A stretch of 64,000 nucleotides of DNA from Siphonodentalium dalli (taxonomy: Eukaryota; Mollusca; Scaphopoda; Gadilida; Siphonodentaliidae). The stretch covers positions 48,241,797 through 48,305,796 of the forward strand of contig CP136061.1 of the NCBI GenBank assembly GCA_032622095.1, written 5' to 3'. The position numbers and the translations under genes are program-made. Below, one piece after another: positions 12,293 through 24,039 of the stretch. The notes under the pieces were generated by a model that searched no databases, had not been told where the DNA came from, and was given only the letters and a program-made list of their open reading frames with translations. How positions within the stretch are numbered: the first letter of the stretch is position 1; the number at the start of each line of letters is the position of its first letter.

Positions 12293-12679
12293 TGTAATAT
12301 TTTTATTCATATTGATATGTCGGAAAATATTACAGTCAGTACGAAATAATTGTGGTACATTTTGTAGTACATTTGTATATTAAATTTATACACTCTTGCG
12401 CGGAACTGAGACCCATTTCTCGATTCATTATTCTAATGTGTAACCATGTGTTAAACACTTGATGTATTGCGTCTGCAAACTCAATAAAAAAGGTGCCAAG
12501 CAGCCAATGATAATATATTGGGTGATTTTTAACAAAGTAAATCACATGGCATCTATCATTTAACTTTTTATGGACATATGTTTGGCAAATAATGGCTACT
12601 GGCAACTGAAATTATACCAGAGCTAGCCGATGCAGAGGTGGAATGCTTCGTTTGTGTAGGTTCCAGAAACAAACAAAAA

Positions 12680-13070
12680 TAACAAGAGCATCGCTGAGGC
12701 GTGGCACAATACGCCTGTGGTAATTCTAACAAAGGGCTATACCTCTGGTATACTGGGCGGGCCTGTATGTTGGGCTTGTAAACTCACATACCAAATTTCA
12801 TTTCATTCAGTTCAGACTTACTAAAGTTATAATCCAGAAACGAAAAATGAGTGCAAATTTCAACAAAAAGGACCATAATTAGGAGGAAAATTGGCGGGTG
12901 GAACCGAAACTCAAACTTGACCAGTAGTCTGGGCTAGTAAACTCACATACCAAATTTCATTCCACTCAGTTCAGACATACTAAAGTTATCATCCGGAAAC
13001 GAAAAAAGCGAACAAACGAATGGACAGACCAATAAACAGCGTTTAAAAATAAATTGTTTGAGCGCATGGT
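12680..13070. repeat. dispersed repeat, internally duplicated
   Basis: It starts near AACAAGAGCATCGCTGAGGC and ends with the same 3' block as 11860-12030. The phrase AACTCACATACCAAATTTCA occurs twice (about 12780 and 12929), each followed by a CAGTTCAGAC(T/A)TACTAAAG segment, so part of the unit is duplicated at about 150-bp offset. No coding content. Confidence 0.75.
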
Positions 13071-13755
13071 TTAATTTTTTTTGGCCTGTGAAACAAGAAT
13101 TTGCCTCTTCGTGGCCTTAATTCAAAAGATGTCTTAATCTGGCCTATGATGACTGAACAAAACCTGTAAGGTGTACCCATTCATCCCATTGTTAATATCA
13201 TAACTTCGGAGAATGAAAGTGTCAGCGATACTTTACCTCAACTTGAGTGTTCTTCATCGGAAATTGTTCATATTAAATGGCTCCCATTTATACATGTAGA
13301 TGATCCTAAAGATACATTCCTCTAATAAATGTGAGATGCAGGGAGTGCCTATGGATTTAATTGTAAAATCAAATATGGCTGCTGGCGGCTATGCTTTTTA
13401 ACACATTTTTGGAAAGGCTACCCCGAATATCCATATGTAGTTTGGTGATGATCGTAACGGGTGAGACTAGAAAAGCCGAAGGATTTTGTCATGCAAAGAG
13501 TAAAATACATTTTCACATTAAGTCCCATAACTCAACAGATAACTCAACAAAAATGAATGGACGAAACCCGTTGTATGTAAATATCGTTTACCATGGTGGT
13601 TCATGGGCATACCAAAGATCATTCAAATCCGACCAGCGATGATTAAGATATAGAGCTCCAATTTTTTGACGAATGCACGGACAGACTGACGGATGGCCTG
13701 ACAGAACCCTTTGCTATACTCAGCCAAGAAACATTTACAGGGCATAAACAGCAAG
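13071..13755. other. intergenic or intron, repeat tail at 13560-13735
   Basis: No exon supported. The last part has a dispersed-repeat feel (ATTCAAATCCGACCAGCGAT, then ACGGACAGACTGACGGATGG), a tail type seen elsewhere in this window. The 83-codon frame at 13391-13642 is not recognisable. Confidence 0.4.
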
Positions 13756-14646
13756 CCTGGGGTAGTCCAAGTCTTCTTGTTTTCTAAAACCAGCTAAGAT
13801 ATTGGTATGGCGATTTGCTGGTGTTTAGTCAAAGCCCACCTGCATAGGCTTCTTATAACACGACTTAAGCGTTAGTGACCCGCTCAAATAAAACCACAAT
13901 TATATGAAATAAAATATAACAATTGCGGCAATAAACGGATATTTTCCGCAAAAGACATGCTATTTGATCTGAAACCCTCATCAGTTGTGATTTGAACGCG
14001 GTAATTTAATGTGAAAAGAGACATTTTACGCAATGTTTACATAATTTTAAAAGTATGCGGGGAAAATATTCCGTAGATTTTCGATCAACCACGCACGATG
14101 ATTTCTCCATTGTAATCGTAATTGTGCGTTTCAATAAATAAACAAATGCATAGATTTAGTAAATATTGAAGATATAAATGTAATACATTAAATAAATTGC
14201 GGGAATTACAACCATCTCACAGTTTAAAACAGTGTAAACACAACGAGCATTAGAATAGTATGGGGCCGCCATTTTGTTTGGACTGCGCCGGAGTTCTTCC
14301 GTACGACTTCGGCTTTCGGTTAAAACGTACACGAAATATACAGCGATGTCACAGAATGCGATGTCGGTGACAATCAACCGGAATATTCTATGCGTAATTT
14401 AACATGAAAATTAGATTATTATACACCATTATGACATAAGATGTCACTCTTTCCGGTGTATATAGCATCATGTATTGATGTTTTTAGGTAAATCAAGTAA
14501 AATACACCACAAATTCCCGCCACAGATCCGGGGCGTAAGTCGTGTTATAAGAAGCCTACGCAGGCAGGCTTGGACTAAACACCAGCAAATCGCCATACCA
14601 ATATCTTAGCTGGTTTTAGTACAAGAAGACTTGGACTAGCCTGGGC
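13756..14646. mobile_element. 0.9-kb element with ~115-bp terminal inverted repeats
   Basis: The arm 13756-13870 (TAGTCCAAGTCTTCTTGT, ACCAGCTAAGATATTGGTAT, GCTTCTTATAACACGACTTA) matches the reverse complement of 14533-14646 over its length with few differences. The interior is ~660 bp without a transposase. The target duplication is not resolvable. It lies between the ankyrin exon at 11.2 kb and the ankyrin remnants at 14.8 kb, so it may sit in an intron of that locus. Confidence 0.85.
14264..14310 (-). promoter_or_regulatory. YY1-like and ETS-like site cluster
   Basis: The minus strand reads ACGGAAGAACTCCGG followed by AACAAAATGGCGGCCCC. AAAATGGCGGC matches the classic YY1 initiator-type site and CGGAAG the ETS core, inside a small CpG-richer island. 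It lies in the interior of the 0.9-kb inverted-repeat element. Promoter activity is an inference from motif match only. Confidence 0.3.
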
Positions 14647-14814
14647 CAGACTATTATGAAATTTGCCACCAACCACGTGGTGTCGTAGCATATTCATTCT
14701 GATATGCACATGCTGTGGTGTGCATGCTTAATACTACATCTCTAAACGATAAAATGGATCCGAAAATCATGAACCATTTCCAATGACTATTTTAAATTTT
14801 GTTTTAGGCATGAA

Positions 14815-15186
14815 AGAAGCATAAACATTGAGAATAGTACGCGTAACGCCTGGCATCGAAAGAGAATTTGACTGTCAGTATAACATTTCCAGCAGCTGAG
14901 AATGAAGTCACACCCATGCATATCATATCCATAGCATCGTGTGCCGTGGGAGAAATCACTCTACTGTAATCGACCGAGAGAGAATTCACAAGATTACAAT
15001 CTGACCGTGTGCACCACAACGCAAGGTTCTGCAGCAAGAATCGTACAACAAATATAGCAATGTGTGCAGCCCGCTTTAGCAGAGGAATACATACACATTT
15101 CGTCCGTATTTAGCTGCCTTGTGAAGTGCTGGTAAAGTTTTGTCTTCATCTCTACATTCGATTTTCGCACACATCTCAAACAACAC
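14815..15186 (-). pseudogene. decayed ankyrin-repeat array
   Basis: A strong acceptor (TCTATTTTGCAG, exon from 15186) opens a frame reading VLFEMCAKIECRDED, then ALHKAAKYGR, an ankyrin repeat with two extra residues, followed by a stop. A different frame continues as PLLKRAAHIAIFVVRFLLQ, another ankyrin-like helix pair. Further down comes GVTSFSAAGN...VKFSFDARR, which looks like a repeat that lost residues. Order and strand fit a multi-repeat ankyrin protein interrupted by frameshifts and small deletions. It could be the broken 5' portion of the locus whose exon lies at 11164-11316, or a separate relic. Ankyrin assignment is by consensus reading, not a search. Confidence 0.6.
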
Positions 15187-15249
15187 CTGCAAAATAGACG
15201 ATAGATAGAACGATAGATGATTATTTATTGGTAAAAGACAAATAAAAAA

Positions 15250-15465
15250 CAGTAGCGTTAGCGAGTAGCCTTGGTCAGCTAGGGTGTTCCAGGCTATACC
15301 AGGTGAGAGCTAACGTCATGCGCATTCTTATTCCAAGAAGCATTAAATGACCTGGAATCACAACCGAAGAAGAAGTCCTGTAAGCACGTTAGTGAGTAGC
15401 CTTGGTCAGCTAGGGTGTTCCAGGCTACCAGGTGAAAGCTAACGTCATACGCATTAACCAAGGAA
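15250..15465. repeat. direct repeat, ~133-bp offset
   Basis: GAGTAGCCTTGGTCAGCTAG through AGCTAACGTCAT(G/A)CGCATT occurs at 15261-15327 and again at about 15392-15458. The copies are nearly identical apart from a two-base difference in CCAGGCTA(TA)CCAGGTGA. Function unknown. Confidence 0.85.
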
Positions 15466-16232
15466 AACACAAGCTGAACTTAACTCGTGTACATATGTGT
15501 TTGATAACTGTTTTTTATTTTTATCGTAAAATACCCACACACAAAATAAACAAAAAACAAAACAAAATAAAAACATAAAAATACTAATGCAAATACTCTT
15601 TGTTGATAATAATCTATCTTTTATACTGTTTGGATCACTAATTAAGCACCTTAGTCTCATCAATATTTTTCGTTTCAATTTTACTCGTTCTGATCTTTCC
15701 CCATTTTACCCCCTCTTCATGTTTTTTTTAGCTTGTTACCCGATCGCCATTTTACCACCTTTCTTCGCTGTTAGCATTTTTTAGCATGTTACCACCCCCA
15801 ATTTACCAGTAACTTTTAAATATTTTTTCGATTTGTAATTTTATGCGCTTTTGTATTTCTTAGTAACGTTAACGTTCACATTTTTGTTGATGTCCATAAT
15901 TATGTCTTATATTTGCAATTGTGTTTTATGTTTAACATGTCAAGCATTTTAGAGCACTTCGGCGGATGTTAAGCTAAACAAAACAGTTATTTATTTATTT
16001 ACATTGCCTTCATTACAGTTGAGAATTAGGTTAAGTTTGCGTATTTTCTAGTTAGGTTCATAGTATATAATTTTATCCATTCGCTATTTACTATTATTTT
16101 CGAATGTGTGCCATGTTTGTATTGTAAGCGAATTGAAACTAATTTATTGTATAATGCGCTCTAAACACTAGCATGAGTATATACCTTAATACAATGTTTA
16201 TATCTGTCGAACTATATTGACCACAGACTCAC
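15466..16232. other. AT-rich, no gene seen
   Basis: T-rich sequence with homopolymer runs. Short frames (15454-15678 minus, 15587-15784 plus) are phenylalanine/leucine-rich composition artefacts. Confidence 0.4.
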
Positions 16233-16503
16233 TTGCGATAAAAATTCATCAATATCCCTTGTGCATAAGATAATGCCACATACCCAGTTCTTGAGACGAT
16301 ATTCGCAACTGCAATGTGTTGTATCTCCAGCATCAATAAGTATGATATCATTAAAATGTATATATGAATATGAACACACTTTAGAAACCGGACAAAGCTT
16401 GAACAGATTCCCATCAAATATAGCATAGTACCACCACAGAATTCCACTATCAAAATGATTCACAATGGGTGGCCCTGTCTGTGTGACCTCAGCAGAGTAA
16501 ATT
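16233..16503 (-). CDS. candidate exon, unknown product
   Basis: A minus-strand open stretch bounded by a possible acceptor (CACTGCAG, exon from 16503) and a good donor (TCGCAA|GTGAGT at 16232). It reads YSAEVTQTGPPIVNHFDSG, then WWYYAIFDGNLFKLC, and ends DIDEFLSQ in phase 0. That phase matches the start of the ankyrin remnant at 15186 (VLFEMCAKIE), so the two could be consecutive exons. The region around LIDAGDTTHC may itself be ankyrin-like but the spacing is off by about five residues. Part is duplicated in inverted orientation next door (16500-16582). No family recognised. It may be coding, a pseudogene or chance. Confidence 0.3.
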
Positions 16504-16582
16504 CTGCAGTGCTCCTATGCTATATTTGATGGGGCTCTGTTCATGGTTTTTCAGGTTTCGAAAGTGTGCACATATTCATATC
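16362..16582. repeat. inverted repeat, ~83-bp arms
   Basis: Arms 16362-16443 and 16500-16582 are reverse complements with roughly 75-80% identity, separated by ~56 bases. The shared core is GCTATATTTGATGGG. Both arms stay open in the corresponding frame: YYAIFDGNLFKL and SYAIFDGALFMV, then PVSKVCSYSY and QVSKVCTYSY. Confidence 0.8.
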
Positions 16583-17038
16583 AAATTGGATGACGTCACA
16601 ATAATGGAGTCAGCAACAAATAATTTCCGTCGACGTTGTTGAATTTTACCTCGAAAACGTGATAGATCAACACAGTTATGTCGTAATCTATAGACGATAA
16701 GATATTGTGCAGTCAATAACAAGACGTAAAGCAAAATAGAAGATATTCTAGACAGAAATATATCGTTCTATTGAACTGTCTTACCTATTTTCACGAGGAA
16801 ATCATAGGATTATACTAGCAATGAAACAGAGGAGGATTCTTTTGTTGACTTAATGACTCTTAAATCGCCGAAAAGATTCTACAATACAACTAGCTGATAA
16901 AAATTTACTGTTGCAAGCATGTGGAATATGTGGCAGTGTACTAAAGACTATTTCAAGGGAAATTATATGCGAAATATGCAAAGTATGTCACCATGAAAAA
17001 TGTCAGGATATAACCACTTGTAACACTATCGCATAACA

Positions 17039-17480
17039 GCTGATCAGCCATGAGTACGTTAATTTTAATTTAGGTTGTAATTCCAGGTACCAATAACTCT
17101 CCTTATTAAAGTGTCTGAAATGAGATTGAAGTTCAGTTGTAACTTGATGGGCCAACTGTGACTCTTTGTCTGTATTGCACGTGTATGATAAATGTATTCC
17201 TACAAAGGGAAATTGGAAGAATTAAGCTTATTAAAAGCCTGTGTCTCAACGCGAGTTATAGCGAATCATCATACCTCTCAGCACATGTCCATTTCTCCTG
17301 GCCTGACCAATCAGTGTGACTGAACGTTGAGACAAAGCCAGCTTAGATTACTTCAATTTTCCCCCAGATATTGGAGAATCTCTTCCATGCACGCTTGCAG
17401 ATAAGATGAAATGATTTTAGCTCCGTGACTGCTCATTTACATGTTTACTTGTATATAATAAATGCCTAAGAATTATTACT
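17039..17480 (+). repeat. dispersed repeat pair, copy 1
   Basis: GAGTACGTTAATTTTAATTT, CCAATAACTCTCCTTATTAA, GAGACAAAGCCAGCTTAGAT and CCGTGACTGCTCATTTACAT recur in the same order at 22073-22365. This copy has ~110-130 extra bases (about 17165-17300) that the other lacks, so the second copy may show a deletion or an empty site. Confidence 0.8.
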
Positions 17481-17528
17481 TGGTTTGATTTGGTGCCGCT
17501 ATCAAGACACTCAGCCTATTCTTCCGAA

Positions 17529-17805
17529 AATCCGCATGTTATCTGATTATAATAGAAGTTTTTTTAGGTAGATTATCTGCTTAGAATCGCCTCATTTTGA
17601 GTCGATAATGTGCTGACAATGAGAGAGTTTTAGTTGCATTATCGACTCTTAATGAGGCGATTCTAAGGTTATGGGCACACAATGACACATATAAGCAAAA
17701 TCACTACTGTTCAGATGTACGCTCTTCAACATGTGTTTTCACTGTGGCCCGCGCCATAAAACGAAATAACGGACATAACTCCATTATCTGCTTATTTCGG
17801 AATCA
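17529..17805 (-). mobile_element. hairpin MITE, copy 1 (inverted relative of 62879-63131)
   Basis: The whole segment matches 62879-63131 in reverse complement: GCGCCATAAAACGAAATAAC, AGTGAAAACACATGTTGAAG, TATGTGTCATTGT. Arms 17580-17610 (CTTAGAATCGCCTCATTTTG and on) and 17637-17667 pair to form a ~31-bp stem with a ~26-nt loop. The ends carry CAGATAA(T/C)G-type inverted motifs. No protein. Confidence 0.8.
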
Positions 17806-20800
17806 AATAATCAAATTATGTACGTATTGCAGTTTACAGGTCGATGTGCATATTTGCGAGAGGATATGTTGAGACACTACGTGGGATTCTTAGACATGGA
17901 CGTGGCCAGTCATGGAGAAAAGGGTAGCAGAAATGTGCTTATTGGCTGGTTGACAACCCTTTGCAGACATTATGCCAATTTGTTTGGTTTAAAATTGTTG
18001 CAACAATTTGCCTCAGTTCAGACATATTTAGAGAGGAACGTTTTGAAAACTAATGACAATATCGTTGTGCCAATTTGTCTTAGTTCTCTTGTTTGATGTC
18101 TATGTCGAATTTGTTGATTTAAAATTGTTGCGCCAATTTGCCATAGTTAGACATTTGTCTTAGTTTTTCTTGCTTTGGGAGTAATGTTGATAAATTATAT
18201 CTGGTTAAAATGCTTGTGTAGATAATGTTTCCCTCGAAACTATCGCTTGTTTTGTGGTATTTTCTAAGCTTTGAAGTATTCTGTTTAGACTTAAAGGAAG
18301 TGGTCCAATAGATAATGTTTAGTATTTCCAGTTGACAAGAAAGTTAAATCAACTTGTGAAAATATCAGTTAATCGATGCAAGTTTTTTTTTAAAGTCTTC
18401 ATATTCATTTGATACGAGGTTATATAATGTTATATGTGTGACATGTTGACCAAGGGTAAATGTGGTAATTATTAGTTACATGTACGCTCAGTGTGAATAG
18501 TTTAAATTTGACAAATGTTATCAGGTTTAATGGTTCATTGTATACATAATTACTGGGATAAAATAAATGGCCATCGTTATATGGTATCCAAGGAAATGGG
18601 AAAGATTTGATGTTACGATCTTCACGATAATGAGTCCCATTAAATTATGAGAATTGATGCATTATGAAGATGTGTTCAAAAAAATTATCACAGCAAGTAA
18701 CCAGTTGATTAGTTGTTTTGATTTGAACAATATGTGGGTTAATCAAACGTTGTCCAATGAGTATGCAGTTAGTTTGTCTGTCTGCTTGTTTTCAAACAAG
18801 TTTGATTTAGTTAAACTTTTTCACAGTGAAAAATTATCACAAATATATTGTTATGTACATGTAATTTCGACAGTGTTTATAGAAACGTATAATGGTATAT
18901 AGTTTATGGGTTTGTCAAACAACAAAAGTAGGCTGGCTTATGACAGTTTGGTTTTAAAATAAATCCTTTTTGGGCCTTGTAGTTTTGTTCTGAGCAAGTT
19001 GAAGTCGTTTACAGTAGTATTAACACACTCTTGGTAAACTAAGTTGTGATTTAAACACATTGTTTTGAATAATGTTTATCACTGGAAAAATGTTTTTTGG
19101 TAATTCGGGATAAACATATATTAAATGGTTTCACCTATATGCTGGTCATAGGCCTGAAAAAGATGTATGGCTGATTTTAGGATGTTGTCAAGTTAATCAG
19201 TATGTTCCGGTTTTGAACAAATCATTGTTTTGAAATTAGATAAAGTTGTTCTGTCAGTAAATTAAAGTTAGTGTTACTGTGCTCAGATAATCTATTGGAA
19301 AAACAGTTATTTCTGACAGTTTGTTACGATACTGGTTACGCCCAGAGAGAAGTATGGTTGTTTCGGAAATAAGTCAATTCTAGACAATAGTTCCAAGGTT
19401 TTGCAGGTATATCTACATGCATGGTTAATTGGTATTTTGTGTTATGGCACGCTCGAAGTAGGTTAAGATTTTGATTTAAGATGATATAGATCTGTGTACA
19501 TGTATCGTCATTTGTGGGTTTGTGTTATACAAGTTAAAAAGGTCTCACATAAACACATGTGAAACATGTGAAAGTTATTTGCGGTTGAGAGGATGTTTAC
19601 CAAATTATTAATGGTTTTAATGTGTTCATGTTTCGAACAAGCCTAATGTTAATCATGGTTGACAAGTCGGTTATTACCGATTTTGTAATTATCAAATTAT
19701 GAGTGCTCATTGACGAAAGAAAATCAGCATTCTAACATGTCATATGGTATATGCATTTACATATATATTCTTCATGACATGTTTCTCAAAACAGTCATGC
19801 ATTATGGATTAATCAATCATTGTGTAACAACATGAAGAGATGTATTGAATATTGTGCCATAATAAAATCTATTACAATATTATAGAATGTCTGCATGTTA
19901 TACCAGACTCACATGAAACAAGTATAATGTCTGTTGACGGCACAGAGTATCTGAGATAGAATAAATTAATTACCATGATCGTACAGTTAGGAGGAAAAAT
20001 ATCGGCCAGGGATAATTATTGATTGTAATTGATCCCAAATTTAATTTTCATGGCACGTGCGACTGGTTAGTTCACGCAGGGTCACTGGGGCCGAATAAAA
20101 GAGACAGCCAGTGTCACGAAGAAAAATAATTGTCAAATCAGAAATTGTTAAGCCTTGAATTGGCTTTGTGCGAAAGTAAACGATAGCATTGTTATGTGAG
20201 TGATGTCCAATTAGAATGAGATAAACCAATTTAACTTGTTTACCGTTATGATAGCAAGCATTAAGCATGCCATCTGTTAGGAAACATTAGATGACTGTCG
20301 GACAAGGATAATTATCGATTGTAATTGCATGGCGTGTGTGACGAAAGAGTTCATGCAAGGTTACTGGCTGGATAAAAGGTCGCGACGGCTATATAGTGAC
20401 AATAATTATTCTATTGTAAATTGAAATTAACTCTGAGTTTACCGGTATAAATATTCATTCATGCATGTTAATTTTGCCGCTTTCTCTGTCAGTCAAAATT
20501 TAATTGAATGTCCAACATTAATGGAAATTTGGCATGCTAGTTGAGTCGGATGAAAGAAATAAAATATGTCTTAGTTAATTACAAATGGTCAATGACCGAT
20601 CATGAGTTTCTTTGTTGAATTCAGTGAATCTTGGTATTCTGAGGTCACGTTATTGATAATAAGTTTGAGTGAACTTAGAAATTAATGTTAAACACTTGTG
20701 TTAATGGTGAACAATTTATTAGTGATTTACTCAACAATGGATTAGTTTTTGCTCTATTTTAAGGCAGTCATACCGGGAAACACAAATATTATAAATATTT

Positions 20801-22072
20801 AGTGATTCAGTAGTTGAAATGTTATCCTTTTGGAAAGGAAGGCAGAGGTAAATTACATTAAATTATACTAGTAGAAAAAAAATTCAATAGTTCGCATTGT
20901 ATACAATTTTTGCTTCAAGCTTGCCTAATTATTTCTATTACACTGACAGTCCTTTGTATCCAAACTATATTCATCTGCATAAGACCAATGGGTGTGTTTA
21001 TTGGAATTGAATCTGGTAATTAAATTTCATCTAGAAGTTATCTAAGGTAATGATAATAACATTTTGATTATTACATATCGATTGATTTTTAAAGGCACAT
21101 ATAAGGATTGTGTAGAAATCATGTGTTTTGTATAAACGACCCATGTCAGATATGTAAACCAATGCCAATAGCAATTTGTCTCCGAATGTGTCCATGTGTA
21201 TACCGGACAGTAGAAAAATAACCCTTGGGCTGGCGGTCAGTGATGCATCAGAAAGGACTTGCAGTATATGCAAGGGTGAGTGAAATCGTGCGGTCAAGAA
21301 TACTGACGCCAGGATGGAACAATTGGACTGGTTGTCAAGGATATGTGCATCAACTAAAACGGGCCTGCAGTATGCAGTAGTAGCAAAGGACATTGATTGT
21401 ATGAATGCTACTGACACCAGGATCTTAAATTTGACATGGACGTCAGCAGTAGTTTCTGCCCTACTGTGCTACATATGTCGCCATGTGGAACAATGTTATA
21501 TCTGTATATTATACAACGTGAAGTCGAAATAATATCGGTGATTTGGCAATCCCAGGAAGGAGATTATGTGGTGTCACACAAATATCTTGATGTATTTACA
21601 AGTTGCTGTCATGGATATTTACCAGAATGTCATAACGTGAAGATGTTAGAAAAAGTAAGACTCTGGAGTCAACTGGTATTATAGATCAAGGACTGGTTAT
21701 GTCCACCGATACTTCTGTTCGGTCTTTGAAACACTACCAAGTGGACAATATTTCCTTGGCTAAAAATTAATGCTAGCTAAATGTGAGTCACCATCGCACG
21801 ACATAAAGGACTTTAGTCAACTTTCGTATCGAGGCAATGCGATATTCAGAACATTATCAGGACGATCAACCCTACTGAAAACCCAAAATTATTCAGAACA
21901 TTGCGGTGGGACTTTCTGGAACAACTCTGCTGAAATCGACACATTCGCCCCGATAAAAAAAAACAAATAAAGTTTGGACCCTCCAGGATTTATAACATTC
22001 ATGTGTTTAGGAACATATCTGTGTGTATTCACGGCGATTCATTTTCTAACTGGAAAAATTTGTATCTCTTCC
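17806..22072. other. long unexplained T/G-rich stretch
   Basis: The plus strand is T- and G-rich for several kilobases. No frame is convincing: the 92-codon frame at 17818-18096 and the 82-codon frame at 18654-18902 match no family I know. Local internal repeats exist (AATTTGTTTGGTTTAAAATT type near 17975-18010 and 18105-18170; another pair at 20005-20390). It could be intron, noncoding transcript or old repeat. Confidence 0.4.
20005..20390. repeat. direct repeat, ~300-bp offset
   Basis: AGGGATAATTATTGATTGTA, then CATGGCACGTGCGACTGGTT, GTTCACGCAGGGTCACTGG and GAATAAAAG at about 20008-20110 returns as AAGGATAATTATCGATTGTA, CATGGCGTGTGTGACGAAAG, GTTCATGCAAGGTTACTGG and GATAAAAGG at 20304-20380. 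Not coding. Confidence 0.7.
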
Positions 22073-22365
22073 AGCTGGTCAGTCGTGAGTACGTTAAATA
22101 TAAATTAGTTTGTAATTCCAGGAACCAATATCTCTCCTTATTAAAGCATCTAAAAGGAGATGGAATTTCAGTAGTAAATTGATGGGCCTGTGTGACTGAA
22201 CATTGAGACAAAGCCAGCTTAGATTACTTCAATTTCCCCCCAGATATTATAGATTCGCTTCCACGCACACTTGGAGAGAATTTGAAATGTTGTAGCACCG
22301 TGACTGCTCGTTTACATTTAATATTGTATTTAATCAATTTCATCAAGTCTAAGAGTTCTTAATTA
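22073..22365 (+). repeat. dispersed repeat pair, copy 2
   Basis: Partner of 17039-17480, direct orientation, about 5 kb away. It lacks the ~110-130-base internal segment of the first copy. Confidence 0.8.
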
Positions 22366-22444
22366 TTGAAAAGAAAACATGGGAGTGGCACACACTACCG
22401 ACACTAGAAGCTTTTGGCAAATAAATCGGTCAATCTGCTCTTTT

Positions 22445-22722
22445 ACGTCTTGAAGTATATGCAGTTGTAAATAAATAAATAATTCTTTATTGGTGGGACG
22501 GATTTAACCCGATAAACAAAATGATGATCGCTCCGACCTGACAAGGTGAGCCACTACTTATATTCCATGTGTAAGAATCATGTTTTGTGATGCCATTTGG
22601 ATATACAATTTATGAAAATACGTGTAACACTTTGAGAGCAAGAGTATTCTCTATTCCCACCAAATATCCACAGAGGGTTTCACATCACTTTAACCTGGGC
22701 AACGCCGGGTAACCCTGCTAGT
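22445..22722 (-). mobile_element. ACTAG-start element, truncated copy C
   Basis: On the minus strand it opens CTAGCAGGGTTACCCGGCG and runs ~280 bp, matching the first part of copies A (29315) and B (33764): TTAAAGTGATGTGAAACCC, GTTACACGTATT, TTAATCCGTCCCACCAATAA. It stops near 22445, so only the 5' end is present. Its 5' end abuts the foldback element that begins at 22724. Confidence 0.85.
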
Positions 22723-22723
22723 A

Positions 22724-23652
22724 TCCTATATATTCATAAACCATGATTCTATATTCCCGGTTTGAGAACATTCATATATTTTAACCTGAAAATTGCATAA
22801 ATCCTAACATCTAGTGGTCTAACTGCAGACAAATACACACGGCTACGGGCGCGAGACCAGGACGCACTGGGCCGACCATGGTTGTTCGACCCGCTGTGAG
22901 AAATTTTTACAAACTATGTAAGAAAATGGCAAATTCTAGCATCTAGACTGGCCTCAACTGAAGCTTTCCTAGTGTTGAAAATTTCAAACCTCATACTCCC
23001 CATCATGTTGGGAATTTCTCCACCCGATAACCATTGCAGTCCACAAGTTTAACCAAATGTAGTAAGATATTGTTTTGATAAACTAATTAGCAGTTTTTTT
23101 ATTGGCCAAAGGGCAGGGACAATGACACACCGGGCCGACCATGGTTCGGCCCCGTGCACGAATGTTTTTTAATCTGAACAAGAAAATCGAAAAATCCTAG
23201 CATCTAGACTAACCTCAAGCCTTCCCACAGTTGGAAATTTCAATCGTGACACCCCAGCTTACGTTGACATTTCCTATGACAGTGTTGACCAAATGTATGA
23301 CAACATTGTTTTCTTGAATTAACTAGCAGTTTTTGACTGGCCACTGGGGAGGGACCAGGACATAAGCTTTCCAAGTGTTGGAATATTCCAACCTGTCACC
23401 CTCTTAAGGAAAATTTCCAGCCGATGACCATCAGTCCAAAATTTTGACAAAAATAGGAAAATATGCAAATATTGGTCCAAAATCAATTAATTCCCCATAT
23501 AAATTGTTTGAACATCAAACTACAAGAACATTTCAACCTAATGTTGGTGTAACATTTCCAACTAATGTTTTGGCAGGTACGAAATTTCCAACTGTTAAAA
23601 GGTTTGACCAAAGTTGGGGGTGAGACACCCCCCTGTCGCCACGTCTCTGGGG
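22724..23652 (-). mobile_element. foldback element, CAGGGACGTGG family, copy 2
   Basis: Reverse-complement relative of 1753-2700. It shares TATATATTCATAAACCATGATTC near the left edge, repeated TTGGAAATTTC modules and the terminal CGCCACGTCTCTGG at 23638-23651. The left terminus is missing where copy C abuts. The right end is followed immediately by LINE coding sequence, which suggests insertion into, or truncation of, that LINE. Confidence 0.75.
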
Positions 23653-24022
23653 ACAGAGCCTTCTCCGTCACGGCTCCAACGTTGTGGAACAAACACCCAG
23701 ACGTTCTGAGGCTAACAGATGATCGTTTGGAATTTCGTAAAAAGACACATCTTTTTAAAATGGCTTATGGACTCAACTGAAACTTTTACTGACTTTTATC
23801 TGGAGTATCTCTCCAAATGACTTTTTAACTACTAATTTATATCTGTGATTTTTAGAATTTGCTATCTCTTAGATCAATTTTATCCGCGTGTTTTCTCTTT
23901 TATCCTAGTATGTTGTTCTTTTATTGTATATATATTTTGATCACATATTGTATGTAACAGCACCTATGGATACAACTCTGTTGTGAAATAGGCGCTCTAC
24001 AAATGTTAATAATAATAATAAT
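23653..24022 (+). pseudogene. LINE 3' end (CR1/L2-like C-terminus plus UTR)
   Basis: The frame from 23653 reads GDRAFSVTAPTLWNKHPD, then FRKKTHLFKMAYGLN and stop at 23778-23780. That is the usual end of CR1/L2-type polyproteins (RAFS..AP.LWN.LP, FK..LKTHLF). A short UTR follows with ATAGGCGCTCTACAAATG and an AATAAT microsatellite at about 24008-24022, a typical LINE tail. The upstream polyprotein is absent, cut off by the foldback element. Confidence 0.85.
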
Positions 24023-24039
24023 CTCATCACAAAGTGCCA

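Noticed and set aside
17818-18096. 92-codon plus frame as a gene
   Set aside because: No family match and its 3' part overlaps a local direct repeat.
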